Made by a program: the position numbers and the translations under genes. The notes under the pieces are model-generated. The model was not told the origin of the DNA. It was given only the letters and a program-made list of their open reading frames with translations, and made no database searches. This document shows positions 53,287 to 62,952 of a stretch of DNA of 64,000 nucleotides, piece by piece. Each line of letters begins with the position of its first letter. Positions within the stretch are counted from its first letter, which is position 1. The stretch covers positions 682,001-746,000 of the forward strand of contig NZ_OY771430.1 of NCBI RefSeq assembly GCF_963674565.1, read 5' to 3'. The stretch is from an uncultured Carboxylicivirga sp. (GTDB taxonomy: Bacteria; Bacteroidota; Bacteroidia; Bacteroidales; Marinilabiliaceae).

Positions 53287-54876
53287 ATGAAACGTGAAAT
53301 TGTACTGCGCCTTTCTCCGAAAGATGCATCTGATGAGATATACTATCGACCATTAGTGGCTAAGAAATTAAAAGTAGCCCCTGAGAAGCTTACATACATT
53401 AAGGTTGTCAAGCGATCGATTGATGCACGTAAAAAACCGGTTGTAGTGCAATTACATATCGAAGCATATGCCAATGCTAAACCACCAAAACCAAAGGAAA
53501 TCACTTTTAACTATCCGGATGTAAGTAATGGCGATGAAGTAATTGTTGTTGGTGCCGGACCGGGTGGTTATTTTGCTGCTCTTCGTTTGATTGAGTTAGG
53601 TTTGAAGCCTGTTGTGCTTGAGAGAGGGAAAGGGGTGAGCGAGCGTAAAAAAGACCTGGCTTTACTCAATAGAAATGTTCAGGTTGATACAGACTCTAAT
53701 TATGCATTTGGTGAAGGTGGTGCTGGTACTTTTTCAGATGGTAAGCTCTATACTCGCAGTACCAAACGTGGTGATTTCAATAAAGTATTGGAAGTATTCG
53801 CCTATCATGGTGCCAGTGACGAAATATTAATTGATGCACATCCCCATATTGGTACAGATAAATTGCCTGGTGTTATAAAAGCCATGCGTCAGTCGATTAT
53901 TGATGCTGGTGGTAAAGTTCTGTTTGATACCAGGGTAACTGATTTATTGGTTGAAGAAAAAGAAGTGATTGGGGTGGAAACAGCTTCGGGTGATAAAATT
54001 TTGGCCAAAGCAGTGATTCTTGCCACTGGTCATTCAGCCAGAGATGTTTATTATTTCCTGCATGATCGAGCCATTCAGCTTGAGGCAAAAACTTGGGCAA
54101 TGGGTGTACGTGTGGAACATCCTCAGGAGCTGATTGATGAAATACAATATCATACACCAGCTGGAAGAGGAAAATATCTGCCAGCAGCATCTTATAGCTT
54201 GTCATGTCAGATTGAAGAGCGTGGAGTTTATTCGTTTTGTATGTGTCCGGGTGGTTTTATTGTTCCGGCTATGACAGATGATAATGAGATGGTGGTGAAT
54301 GGTATGTCTCCGTCACGACGCGATTCTCCATTTGCTAACAGTGGAATTGTAGTTGAAATTCGCCCTGAAGATATTGGAGAATATAAAAACAAAGGTGTTT
54401 TAGGAGGTTTGGAATTTCAGAAAGAGTTGGAACGATTGGCATTTGTTAATGGAGGTAATGGTGTTATTGCACCTGCGCAGGGACTGGCAGACTTTGTCGC
54501 CGGTAAACTGTCCTTTGATCTACCTGAATGTTCATATGTACCAGGTACGGTTGCCTCTCCGATGCACTTCTGGTTACCCGAACACATCGGTAATCGCCTT
54601 CAAAAAGGTTTTGCCTATTTCGATAAAAGAGCAAAGGGTTTTGTTACCAACGAAGCCTTAATTTTAGGTGTTGAAAGCCGAACTTCATCACCTGTAAGGA
54701 TACCCCGTGATAAATTTACTTTTCAGCATGTTCAGATAAGCGGATTGTTTCCGTGCGGTGAAGGTGCAGGATATGCTGGTGGTATTGCTTCATCTGCCAT
54801 TGATGGCGAACGTTGTGCTGAGAAGGCTTATGAATTTATTACCGGTAAGAGTCTTTATCAGGATGTAACCTTGTAG
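53287..54876 (+). CDS. FAD/NAD(P)-dependent oxidoreductase of unknown substrate
   Basis: Flavoprotein of 529 residues. The first 80 residues form a small alpha/beta domain (EIVLRLSPKDASDEIYYRP). A Rossmann fold begins with GAGPGGYFAALRL near residue 85, an acidic end of strand (VLERGK), GEGGAGTFSDGKL and ATGHSARD. A C-terminal FAD contact is LFPCGEGAGYAGGI. This architecture belongs to a conserved group of uncharacterised FAD-dependent dehydrogenases, often grouped with HI0933-like proteins. The in-frame TTG at 53266 would add seven residues; ATG is chosen. Confidence 0.8.
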   Translation: MKREIVLRLSPKDASDEIYYRPLVAKKLKVAPEKLTYIKVVKRSIDARKKPVVVQLHIEAYANAKPPKPKEITFNYPDVSNGDEVIVVGAGPGGYFAALRLIELGLKPVVLERGKGVSERKKDLALLNRNVQVDTDSNYAFGEGGAGTFSDGKLYTRSTKRGDFNKVLEVFAYHGASDEILIDAHPHIGTDKLPGVIKAMRQSIIDAGGKVLFDTRVTDLLVEEKEVIGVETASGDKILAKAVILATGHSARDVYYFLHDRAIQLEAKTWAMGVRVEHPQELIDEIQYHTPAGRGKYLPAASYSLSCQIEERGVYSFCMCPGGFIVPAMTDDNEMVVNGMSPSRRDSPFANSGIVVEIRPEDIGEYKNKGVLGGLEFQKELERLAFVNGGNGVIAPAQGLADFVAGKLSFDLPECSYVPGTVASPMHFWLPEHIGNRLQKGFAYFDKRAKGFVTNEALILGVESRTSSPVRIPRDKFTFQHVQISGLFPCGEGAGYAGGIASSAIDGERCAEKAYEFITGKSLYQDVTL

Positions 54877-54899
54877 TAAGTAATTGAATTAGGAATAAA

Positions 54900-55664
54900 T
54901 CATTCCGGTAAAATTCGTCTTCTGAATTCTGCGCATGTGATGGCAGTTGCTACGGCAACATTTAACGATTCACTGGTGGCTGAATCAGGAGGGTAGTTGG
55001 GGATGTTGAGTTTGGAAGTTACGTATTTCTCTACTTCAGGACTGATTCCATTACCTTCATTACCCATTACTATAATTCCGGTTGTCTGTAATTCTGTATT
55101 ATAAAGGTTGTTGCCTTCTAAGAAAGTTCCATATACTTCCAGATTATCTACAGATTTGAAAAATGCATCAACGTCAACATAATGTATTTTAACCCGGGCA
55201 ATGGCTCCCATGGTCGACTGAACCGTTTTTGAATTAAATATATCGGCACATCCTTTGGTACAAAATACATGCTCAATGCCAAACCAGTCTGCCATCCTCA
55301 CAATCGTTCCCAAATTTCCCGGGTCTTGCACATCATCCAGAAATAAACTTAGTTTGGATGAAAGTTCCTCGTAATTTAAGATGTTGATTGGTTGTTCAAA
55401 TACAGCAAGGACAGGAGGTGTGCTTTTAAGGGTTGATATCTTTTTTAATTCACTTTCGGTAACAGAGATCAGCTCTGGTTTATTATTTGGAAGAGAATTG
55501 TTTTTTATCCATTCATCAGTAGCTATCAGAAAACTGCATTTTAAGGTTGTATTCAACAAGTCAGTCACCAGCTTATGGCCTTCGGCAACAAATAACTTTT
55601 CCTGATCTCTATGCTTTTTTCGGGTTAATGAGGTAATTAATTTTTGCTTATTCTTACTCAGCAT
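54900..55664 (-). CDS. TrmH/SpoU-type RNA 2'-O-methyltransferase
   Basis: SPOUT methyltransferase of 254 residues that methylates ribose in tRNA or rRNA. An N-terminal substrate-binding domain (KLITSLTRKKHRDQEKLFVAEG) precedes the knotted catalytic domain with motif 1 DDVQDPGNLGTIVR, motif 2 VMGNEGNGIS and motif 3 SESLNVAVA, all intact. The exact site is not known. The gene is divergent from tamL, 120 bases away, an association I recall in other Bacteroidota. Confidence 0.9.
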   Translation of the reverse strand: MLSKNKQKLITSLTRKKHRDQEKLFVAEGHKLVTDLLNTTLKCSFLIATDEWIKNNSLPNNKPELISVTESELKKISTLKSTPPVLAVFEQPINILNYEELSSKLSLFLDDVQDPGNLGTIVRMADWFGIEHVFCTKGCADIFNSKTVQSTMGAIARVKIHYVDVDAFFKSVDNLEVYGTFLEGNNLYNTELQTTGIIVMGNEGNGISPEVEKYVTSKLNIPNYPPDSATSESLNVAVATAITCAEFRRRILPE

Positions 55665-55784
55665 AACTTAAATTGATGAATGTTGGCTGTAAAGTTAGAG
55701 CTTATCAACCGAATTAAATATCTTTATCGCAAGTTTGTTTCAGACGACCACATTTCTAATGGTTCAATTACCGATTAAATTGTA

Positions 55785-58142
55785 TTGAGAACATTGTTTA
55801 AAAAATACCATACTGCGACAATTTCAGTCGGAGCTTTTATTTGCAGGGGCTTACTGTTTTTTATTCTGTTATTTCTTTGGGGATGCAGAACGACTAAGTA
55901 TGTTCCGGAAGGATCTTATTTATTGAATAAAGTTGAAATTGAAAATTCGGCAAAAGATTTATCTAAGGAGGAACTAAAAGGATATCTGCGTCAGAAAGAA
56001 AACATCCGGATTCTTGGTTTCTGGAGATTTCACCTTGGATTATACAATTTATCAGGTAGAGACGAGTCAAAAGGCTTCAACAAGTGGATGAGACGAATAG
56101 GGGAAGAACCTGTATTGTATGATGAGGTGTTAAAACTTAAATCCAATGAGCAGTTAAATTTATATCTGAGAAATAAAGGATATTTTAATGCAATTGTGTC
56201 CGACACAGTCATTCATAAATCATCAAAAAAGGTTAAAGTACGATATGAGATTGAGACTGGAAACAGATATAGTTTAAATAAGGTCTCATGCCGGGTTGAG
56301 GATCCCGAAATCAGGACTTTAGTTTATGAAGATACGATCAAATCTTTGTTAAAAACAGGTAAACCATTCGATGCTTCTTTGCATGATAGAGAAAGGGAAC
56401 GAATTACACAAAAAGTTAGAAATAATGGCTATTTCGATTTTCGAAAAGAGTATATTTATTTCTGGGCCGACAGTGCTTTTAATAATAACACTGTTCATGA
56501 TTCGTTGATTATAAACAATACACGCATTAGTCTGGGAAAAAATCGTGACACCATTATCAATCATCGTAAATCAAAAATAAAAGATGTATTCTTTATTGTT
56601 GGATACGATGCCCAGGAGGCTTTGGAACAAAAAGACACCTACTTTCAGCAGTTTGATACTTTAATGTATGAGGGGTGTCACATTCTATTTAATAAAGACC
56701 TTCATTTCAGAGCCGATGTACTGATTAACTCCAATTATATATTTCCTGGTCAGTTTTATAAAGAAGAGTTGGTTGCAAAAACACAAAATCTGCTTTCTGA
56801 TATTCAATTATTTAGGTTTATTAATATCCGCTTTAAAGTTGCTAATGAACAAGTTGATAAAGAAGGGAATCAGTTACTTGACTGTCTTATTCAATTATCG
56901 GCTTCAAAAATTCAGAGTTATACTTTTGAAATTGAAGGTACCAACTCTTCAGGTAATCTTGGGGTTGCCGGTAATTTCAAATACAAGCATAAGAATATTG
57001 TAAGAGGCGGTGAGGTGTTTGAGTTTGGACTGAGAACCGCAACGGAATCACAAACTCAAGTTGAAGGAAGTCAGTTTAATACTTTCGAACTGGGATCAGA
57101 GTCGTCTTTATCCATACCAAAGTTTGTAGTTCCTTTTAAGATTGAAAGTTTCAGAAAAAGATATAATCCTAAAACCAATATCTCAGCAGCCTATAACTAT
57201 CAGCGCCGACCCGATTATACCCGTATCATTCTTAATGGTAGGTTAGGCTATAATTGGAGGTCGAACCCAATGGTGAGTCATTTTCTATCTCCATTTGAAT
57301 TAAGTTTGATTAATGTGCCCTATATGAATCCTGATTTTTATGACAGGATTAAGGATACATATTTGATTTACAGTTATCAGGATCAGTTGATTAGCAGTAC
57401 TTCTTATTCGTATGTGTTTAATGATCAGCTTGGACCGGGTGAAAAGCATTATTGGTATTTTCAATCCAATGTTGAATTAGCAGGTAATGTTATAAATGGA
57501 GTAACCCGTCTTTTTAATCTTGGCGGAAGTAAAGACTATAAAGAGGTTTTGGGTATTCGTTTCGCTCAATACGTTAAGTCAGATATTGATTTACGCTATC
57601 ACTTTAATGTGAACCGAATAAATTCTTTTGCTTATCGATTCTTTGCGGGAGTGGCATATCCATATGGCAACTCGCAAACCATGCCCTTTGTTAAGCAGTA
57701 TTTTTCCGGAGGAGCCAATAGTATCAGGGCCTGGCCGGTTAGAGGGTTAGGACCTGGATCACATAAGGAATCTGTGATTCAATACTATAATATGACGGCT
57801 GATATTAAGCTTGAGGCTAATGCAGAATATCGATTCAAATTATTCTGGCTGCTCGAAGGAGCTTTGTTTGTGGATGTAGGTAATATCTGGGATATTACAA
57901 GTACTGGTGATGAAGAACGAGATGCCAATGGTCTATTTCATTTTAATGAATTTTACAATCAATTGGCAATTGGTGTAGGAAGCGGTATTCGCCTTGATTT
58001 TAATTATTTTGTCTTTCGATTGGATATGGGAGTAAAGGCAAGAGATCCTTCGTTGGCATCAGGTCAAAGATGGATAATCGGACGAAGAGCTTTAAAATGG
58101 TCTGATACTGCATTTAATTTTGCAATTGGATATCCATTTTAA
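55785..58142 (+). CDS. tamL: BamA/TamA-family outer-membrane lipoprotein TamL
   Basis: Omp85-type protein of 785 residues. A lipoprotein signal ends LLFLWGC (C35), unlike BamA or TamA elsewhere but typical of TamL of Bacteroidota. POTRA domains follow (about 50-400, starting TTKYVPEGSYLLNKVEI), then the 16-strand surface-antigen barrel, including GGANSIRAWPVRGLGPG, the lid-lock motif region. It should insert or transport substrates at the outer membrane with an inner-membrane TamB partner not seen here. TTG is the only start that keeps the signal; no ATG occurs before the POTRA region. Confidence 0.87.
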   Translation: MRTLFKKYHTATISVGAFICRGLLFFILLFLWGCRTTKYVPEGSYLLNKVEIENSAKDLSKEELKGYLRQKENIRILGFWRFHLGLYNLSGRDESKGFNKWMRRIGEEPVLYDEVLKLKSNEQLNLYLRNKGYFNAIVSDTVIHKSSKKVKVRYEIETGNRYSLNKVSCRVEDPEIRTLVYEDTIKSLLKTGKPFDASLHDRERERITQKVRNNGYFDFRKEYIYFWADSAFNNNTVHDSLIINNTRISLGKNRDTIINHRKSKIKDVFFIVGYDAQEALEQKDTYFQQFDTLMYEGCHILFNKDLHFRADVLINSNYIFPGQFYKEELVAKTQNLLSDIQLFRFINIRFKVANEQVDKEGNQLLDCLIQLSASKIQSYTFEIEGTNSSGNLGVAGNFKYKHKNIVRGGEVFEFGLRTATESQTQVEGSQFNTFELGSESSLSIPKFVVPFKIESFRKRYNPKTNISAAYNYQRRPDYTRIILNGRLGYNWRSNPMVSHFLSPFELSLINVPYMNPDFYDRIKDTYLIYSYQDQLISSTSYSYVFNDQLGPGEKHYWYFQSNVELAGNVINGVTRLFNLGGSKDYKEVLGIRFAQYVKSDIDLRYHFNVNRINSFAYRFFAGVAYPYGNSQTMPFVKQYFSGGANSIRAWPVRGLGPGSHKESVIQYYNMTADIKLEANAEYRFKLFWLLEGALFVDVGNIWDITSTGDEERDANGLFHFNEFYNQLAIGVGSGIRLDFNYFVFRLDMGVKARDPSLASGQRWIIGRRALKWSDTAFNFAIGYPF

Positions 58143-58154
58143 AATAAAAAAAAC

Positions 58155-58183
58155 AGGAGGCCTTTGCAGCCTCCTTATTTTTT
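58155..58183 (+). terminator. Terminator of tamL
   Basis: AGGAGGC (58155-58161) and GCCTCCT (58169-58175) arms with CTTTGCA loop, followed by a T-rich run to 58183. Confidence 0.9.
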
Positions 58184-58476
58184 ACAAATGTTTTAGGATT
58201 AAGCTTTTTCGGCTGATCGGAATACATTGATGTTTTTCTCCATGTAAAGCGATTTTGTTTCAATACAGGATTTTATGGCAGCTTACATTTATTAAAGATT
58301 GATGAAGTTGTTACCATTAATTGCTTATCCACCTTCAATTGATTTTTTGAATAGTTGAGGTATTATTGAAAGGCCAGGATCCTTCTAATTATTTACTATT
58401 TGTCTGAATTTATAGCTTCAACTGTTGGTTTTAATCTATTGCAAAAACATCAATATATCTAATGAAGCATAAGTAA

Positions 58477-58508
58477 TTTGTAAAATAAAGTTTATATATG
58501 TAATTTTG
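58477..58508 (+). promoter_or_regulatory. Promoter of fba
   Basis: TTTG (58477-58480), a 20-base spacer and TAATTTTG (58501-58508) match the Bacteroidota promoter exactly. The start of transcription near 58515 leaves a leader of about 245 bases. A second, weaker set is TTG (58623-58625) with TACCTTTA (58647-58654). Confidence 0.7.
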
Positions 58509-58761
58509 CACCCGAAATAATGGACGAAAGATGCGTCTAATCCAATATTCGCATTTTGTCGATTGCTGTTATTCTTAATTTTTAAAGATATTTTTCTTTA
58601 ATCTAAATAAATGGCTAATAAATTGTTGTAAGCTGTAAACATTTAGTACCTTTACCGGTTGAATAGACTTTAGGTAATTATCAATGTTAATCTTCTAGAT
58701 TTCTTGATTATAACCTTTTGATTTGATTATATTTTTATTCTAAATTTCATTATTTGATATT

Positions 58762-59838
58762 ATGGGAAAAGTTTTAGACGTGGTAAAACCTGGTGTTGTA
58801 ACTGGTGACGACGTAAGTAAATTATTTGCAGTAGCAAAAGCAGAAGGATTTGCAATGCCTGCAGTTAATGTTGTAGGAACAGACTCTATCAATGGTATTT
58901 TAGAAGCTGCTAAAGTGGTGAATTCACCAGTAATGATTCAGCTTTCTAACGGAGGTGCAGCTTTTTTTGCTGGTAAAGGATTAAAGATGGAAGGTCAGCA
59001 AGCTCAGATTTTAGGAGCTATCTCTGCTGCAAAACATGTTCATACTTTAGCTGAAGCTTATGGTGTACCAGTGATTTTGCACACCGATCACGCTGCTAAG
59101 AAATTATTACCTTGGATCGACGGATTGTTGGATGCAAGTGAAAAGCACTTTGCTGAAACTGGTAAGCCATTGTTCAGCTCTCATATGTTAGATCTTTCTG
59201 AAGAGCCTCTTGAGGAAAATATTGAAATCTGTAAAGAGTATTTGACTCGTATGAGCAAAATGGGAATGACTCTTGAGATTGAGTTAGGTATTACCGGAGG
59301 AGAAGAAGATGGTGTTGATAACTCAGATGTTGACAATGCATTGCTTTACACTCAGCCAGAAGAAGTTGCTTTTGCATACGAAGAGTTATTGAAGATTTCT
59401 CCAAACTTCACTATTGCTGCTTCATTTGGTAACGTTCACGGTGTTTATAAGCCAGGTAACGTTGTTTTGAAGCCTTCTATTCTGGATGCTTCTCAAAAGT
59501 ATATTCAGGAAAAATACAATACAGCAGAAAAGCCTGTTAACTTTGTATTCCATGGTGGTTCTGGTTCTACTTTAGAAGAGATTCGTGAAGCTATCAGCTA
59601 TGGTGTTATTAAAATGAATATCGATACTGATACACAGTGGGCTACATGGGATGGAGTTCGTAAGTTTGAAGCTGAGAACCGTCCATACCTACAAGGTCAG
59701 ATTGGTAACCCAGAAGGTGACGATAAGCCAAATAAGAAGTATTACGATCCTCGTGTATGGTTGCGTGCTGGTCAGGTAACTCTTGTTGATCGTTTGAAAG
59801 TTGCTTTCGAAGATCTAAACTGTATCGACCGTTTATAA
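58762..59838 (+). CDS. fba: Fructose-bisphosphate aldolase, class II
   Basis: Glycolytic aldolase of 358 residues, zinc-dependent. Zinc ligands and active site are visible in HTDHAAKK, GGEEDGVDN, FGNVHGVYKPG and VFHGGSGS. The length and MGKVLDVVKPGVVTGDDV start fit the E. coli FbaA type. Codon use is biased, like the gap gene, indicating strong expression. It has a long leader from the promoter at 58477-58508 and ends at a terminator at 59863-59898. Confidence 0.96.
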   Translation: MGKVLDVVKPGVVTGDDVSKLFAVAKAEGFAMPAVNVVGTDSINGILEAAKVVNSPVMIQLSNGGAAFFAGKGLKMEGQQAQILGAISAAKHVHTLAEAYGVPVILHTDHAAKKLLPWIDGLLDASEKHFAETGKPLFSSHMLDLSEEPLEENIEICKEYLTRMSKMGMTLEIELGITGGEEDGVDNSDVDNALLYTQPEEVAFAYEELLKISPNFTIAASFGNVHGVYKPGNVVLKPSILDASQKYIQEKYNTAEKPVNFVFHGGSGSTLEEIREAISYGVIKMNIDTDTQWATWDGVRKFEAENRPYLQGQIGNPEGDDKPNKKYYDPRVWLRAGQVTLVDRLKVAFEDLNCIDRL

Positions 59839-59862
59839 AATTTTGTAGAAACATATAATAAA

Positions 59863-59898
59863 AGAGGCGCGGGTTTTGTATCTTGTGCCTCTTTTTTT
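59863..59898 (+). terminator. Terminator of fba
   Basis: AGAGGCGC (59863-59870) and GTGCCTCT (59885-59892), 8 pairs with one G-U, followed by T to 59898. Confidence 0.88.
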
Positions 59899-59935
59899 AT
59901 AATACTAATTATAAATTCAATAGATTGTTATTAAA

Positions 59936-61306
59936 ATGAGTGTGACGAAACGAGATAGCTTTTCTGGAAAATTTGGTGTAATTGCTGCAGCTGCTGGTTC
60001 GGCAGTGGGTTTAGGAAATATCTGGAAATTTCCATACATCACAGGAGAATATGGCGGAGCTGCATTTATGTTTGTTTACTTAGGGTTTATCCTCGTTATA
60101 GGTTTACCTGTGATGATTTCAGAATTTATAGTTGGTAGAACGGCAAAAAGAAATGCATTTGGTGCTTTTCGAAAGCTTGCACCTAAATCAGCTTGGTATG
60201 TAACAGGTTTTTTTGGTGTTGGTGCTGCATATTTAATATTGTCCTTTTATGGTGTTGTTGCAGGGTGGGCAATGAATTATGTGCTTGAGTCAGCTAATGG
60301 AGTTTTTACTGGTATGGATGCTGCCCAGATTTCAGACCATTTCAATCATTTTAGTTCAGGTTCAGTAAAGCCGGTTTTATGGCAACTAGCTTTTATGATA
60401 TTAACTGCAGTAATAGTATTATTGGGCGTGCATAAAGGTATTGAAAGGTTTTCTAAATTTCTGATGCCTTTATTAGTTGTTATATTGATTATATTAGTTT
60501 TTCGCTCGGTTACCTTACCTGGTGCTATGAAAGGAATTAAATTCTTTTTATATCCTGATTTTACAAAATTAACATGGCATGGTGTATTAAATGCATTAGG
60601 ACATGCATTCTTTTCATTGAGTCTGGGTATGGGAACATTGATTACCTACGGATCCTATATTGATGATAATAATAATCTTGCAAAAACAGCAGTTCAGGTT
60701 ACCATGGCAGATACAATTATTGCAATTCTTGCTGGATTGGCAATCTTACCAGCTGTATTTGCATTTAATCTAGAACCGGATGCGGGTGCAGGTTTGGTGT
60801 TTAAAACCTTGCCGAATGTGTTTTTGCAGATGCCAGGAGGTGTAATATTCTCAGTTTTATTTTTTGTGCTATTAACAATTGCAGCATTAACTTCATCTAT
60901 ATCAATACTAGAGGTGGTAGTCGCATTTTTGTCAGAAGAATTAAAGATTGGAAGAACAATTGCAACTATTTTGGCAACTGTAACGATTGCTTTTGTTGGA
61001 GTAATTTGTTCTTTATCATTAGGAATGCTCAATACTGAGGTGTTTTTAGGCCTTAATTTCTTTGACACTCTTGATTTCTTTGCATCTAACATCTTTTTGC
61101 CTTTTGGAGGGGCATTAATTGCTGTTTTTATCGGTTGGAGATATGGAATTAAGAAAGTACATAAAGCATTGGCTTCTTCAGATAATGAAAATATCTGGTA
61201 TTTAAATTTAATGTTTTATTCTCTGAAATATGTAGCACCTATTGCTATTCTTATTGTATCTGCGTACGGAATTATTGAGCAAGTCGCCACCTACTTGAAT
61301 AAGTAA
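59936..61306 (+). CDS. Sodium-dependent transporter, NSS/SNF family
   Basis: Membrane symporter of 456 residues with 11-12 helices and a LeuT fold. The first helix carries the sodium- and substrate-site signature AVGLGNIWKFPYITGEYGGAA, followed by GLPVMISEF. Other helices include ALGHAFFSLSLGMGTLITYGSY and TIAALTSSISILEVV. It imports an amino acid or similar compound with sodium; the substrate is not predictable. It stands alone after the fba terminator. Confidence 0.92.
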   Translation: MSVTKRDSFSGKFGVIAAAAGSAVGLGNIWKFPYITGEYGGAAFMFVYLGFILVIGLPVMISEFIVGRTAKRNAFGAFRKLAPKSAWYVTGFFGVGAAYLILSFYGVVAGWAMNYVLESANGVFTGMDAAQISDHFNHFSSGSVKPVLWQLAFMILTAVIVLLGVHKGIERFSKFLMPLLVVILIILVFRSVTLPGAMKGIKFFLYPDFTKLTWHGVLNALGHAFFSLSLGMGTLITYGSYIDDNNNLAKTAVQVTMADTIIAILAGLAILPAVFAFNLEPDAGAGLVFKTLPNVFLQMPGGVIFSVLFFVLLTIAALTSSISILEVVVAFLSEELKIGRTIATILATVTIAFVGVICSLSLGMLNTEVFLGLNFFDTLDFFASNIFLPFGGALIAVFIGWRYGIKKVHKALASSDNENIWYLNLMFYSLKYVAPIAILIVSAYGIIEQVATYLNK

Positions 61307-61446
61307 TAATCTTATTGTAAATTAGTTTGTAAGTATTATTCCGATGTCTATTTGTGACATTGATTTGTTCAATGTAATAGATAATTAAAGTAGGCCGATG
61401 TGACGTTGAACAGTTGAAGATGGTAGGCTTTCAAAACTGTAAAATC

Positions 61447-62505
61447 ATGTGGCGCGACTTTTTAACATTAACAAAACGTGAACAGACCGGTGTTTTGAGT
61501 CTGTTCTTTTTGTTAGTTATACTTATAGGTCTACTCTGGATTAAACCAGCCTTCAAAGAAGAGAAGGTAGACAAAGAGTTACAAGCCTGGGCTAATCAGC
61601 TTAAAAAATCCAATTCTGGCATTGTATCAGAGGATGACTCTGAGCCCCTTCAATATTTTAGTTTTGATCCGAACAATGTTTCCAAAAGTGATATGCTAAG
61701 GTTGGGATTTTCTGATTATGCTTCTGATAATCTTATTAAATATAGAAACGCAGGCGGTAAGTTTAATAACATTGAAAAATTAGCCCAGATTTATGGAATG
61801 GATTCAGTCCATTTAAAAACCATCGAAGCTTATATTGTATTTAATGTTGATCAAAGGCCTTCTGTTAATAACTTGAATAACTCTACTAAAGTCAATTTTA
61901 AAGTTGATCTTAATCTTCAGGATTCATTAGATCTGATTAAGTTGAAGCTGAATAGCACCGTTATAAAAGATATTCTTCAAATTAAAAAGCAATTTTATTT
62001 TAATCAGCGAATATCATTAGGTGATTTGCAAAGCTGGAACCTCAGCGAATGGACTGTAATAAAAGATACATTGATAATCAGGAAAAGAACAGATGTGGTT
62101 CAAGTCGATCTGTTTCAAATAGAACTAAATTCAGCTGATACTGCAGAATTGGCATTGCTAAAGGGTATTGGTAAAGTGTTGGCAAGAAGGATTGTTTATT
62201 ATCGTAATCGCCTGGGAGGATTTTATGAAATTAATCAACTGGCTGAAGTTGAAGGAATATCACCCATCGTAATCAATGATAATCAAAAGTATATTTTAAT
62301 TGATACGTCATGTGTTAAGAAAATAAACATTAATAAAGCCAGTTTGAAAAGAATGAAGGAGCATCCATATATGGATTTTTACATGGCTAAAGATATTTAC
62401 GAATCCAGGAAGGAATCAGTTGTAAATCTGGAAGATGTCGTTAAACAGAAATCTTTTGCAAAGGCTGACAAGAATAGGATTCGTCAGTATTTTACAGATA
62501 ACTGA
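61447..62505 (+). CDS. Helix-hairpin-helix protein, ComEA-like repeats
   Basis: Protein of 352 residues anchored by one N-terminal helix (LSLFFLLVILIGLLW). Three helix-hairpin-helix units of the ComEA type are apparent: about residues 70-130 (DMLRLGFSDYASDNLIKYRNAGGKF), about 225-285 (AELALLKGIGKVLARRIVYYRNRLGGFYEI) and about 295-350 (INKASLKRMKEHPYMDFYMAKDIYESR). Such proteins bind DNA at the cell surface or periplasm in competence-like uptake, which is only a suggestion here. TTG at 61414 and ATG at 61420 are in frame, but the start MWRDFLTLTKREQ fits relatives best. Confidence 0.78.
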   Translation: MWRDFLTLTKREQTGVLSLFFLLVILIGLLWIKPAFKEEKVDKELQAWANQLKKSNSGIVSEDDSEPLQYFSFDPNNVSKSDMLRLGFSDYASDNLIKYRNAGGKFNNIEKLAQIYGMDSVHLKTIEAYIVFNVDQRPSVNNLNNSTKVNFKVDLNLQDSLDLIKLKLNSTVIKDILQIKKQFYFNQRISLGDLQSWNLSEWTVIKDTLIIRKRTDVVQVDLFQIELNSADTAELALLKGIGKVLARRIVYYRNRLGGFYEINQLAEVEGISPIVINDNQKYILIDTSCVKKININKASLKRMKEHPYMDFYMAKDIYESRKESVVNLEDVVKQKSFAKADKNRIRQYFTDN

Positions 62506-62620
62506 TAAAAGTGTATTAAAAACTGCTAAAAAAGAGCTTCAAAATTTGTTGTAATCAGTAAACTTCCTTTTCTTTGCACCTGCAAAATTTCAAGGTACAA
62601 AGTAATTGCTTCCGATTTGA

Positions 62621-62651
62621 TTGATTTTTTGCGATTTAATAGGTATTTTTG
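62621..62651 (+). promoter_or_regulatory. Promoter of rpsU
   Basis: TTG (62621-62623), a 20-base spacer and TATTTTTG (62644-62651) fit the Bacteroidota pattern, 30 bases before the rpsU start. Confidence 0.6.
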
Positions 62652-62681
62652 CAGCCTAAATAAAAAATTAAAGAAAGCGTT

Positions 62682-62873
62682 ATGATAGTTATTCCAATTA
62701 AAGAAGGCGAAAACATTGAAAGAGCCTTGAAGAAGTTCAAAAGAAAATTTGAGAAGACTGGTACTATGCGTGAATTAAGATCACGTCAGGCGTTCACAAA
62801 GCCTTCAATTGTTAGAAGAGAGCAAGTTAAAAAAGCAGCATACATTCAGCAATTGCAGCGCGAGGCTGAATAG
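62682..62873 (+). CDS. rpsU: 30S ribosomal protein S21
   Basis: Small-subunit ribosomal protein of 63 residues, basic and helical (MIVIPIKEGENIERALKKF, then KFEKTGTMRELRSRQ). It has the length and sequence of Bacteroidota S21. In Bacteroidota, S21 has been implicated in positioning the 3' end of 16S rRNA during start-site selection (known of the family, not shown here). The gene is followed after 79 bases by xerC, a conserved order. Confidence 0.95.
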   Translation: MIVIPIKEGENIERALKKFKRKFEKTGTMRELRSRQAFTKPSIVRREQVKKAAYIQQLQREAE

Positions 62874-62952
62874 ATTTTTTGCGTAGGAGGGCGTCGGTTT
62901 ATTGCTGATTTTTTCGTATATTCGTTAGAGCATAAAAAGACTCCCTCTGTTG

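Larger units (their letters stand above)
58143..58761 (+). other. Long intergenic region before fba
   Basis: About 620 bases. It holds the tamL terminator (58155-58183), the fba promoter (58477-58508) and about 250 bases of leader. No convincing open reading frame or known riboswitch core was found by eye. Confidence 0.5.

Noticed and set aside
60694..61092. 132-codon minus-strand frame inside the sodium transporter gene
   Set aside because: It is opposite conserved transmembrane helices, and the reverse composition explains it.
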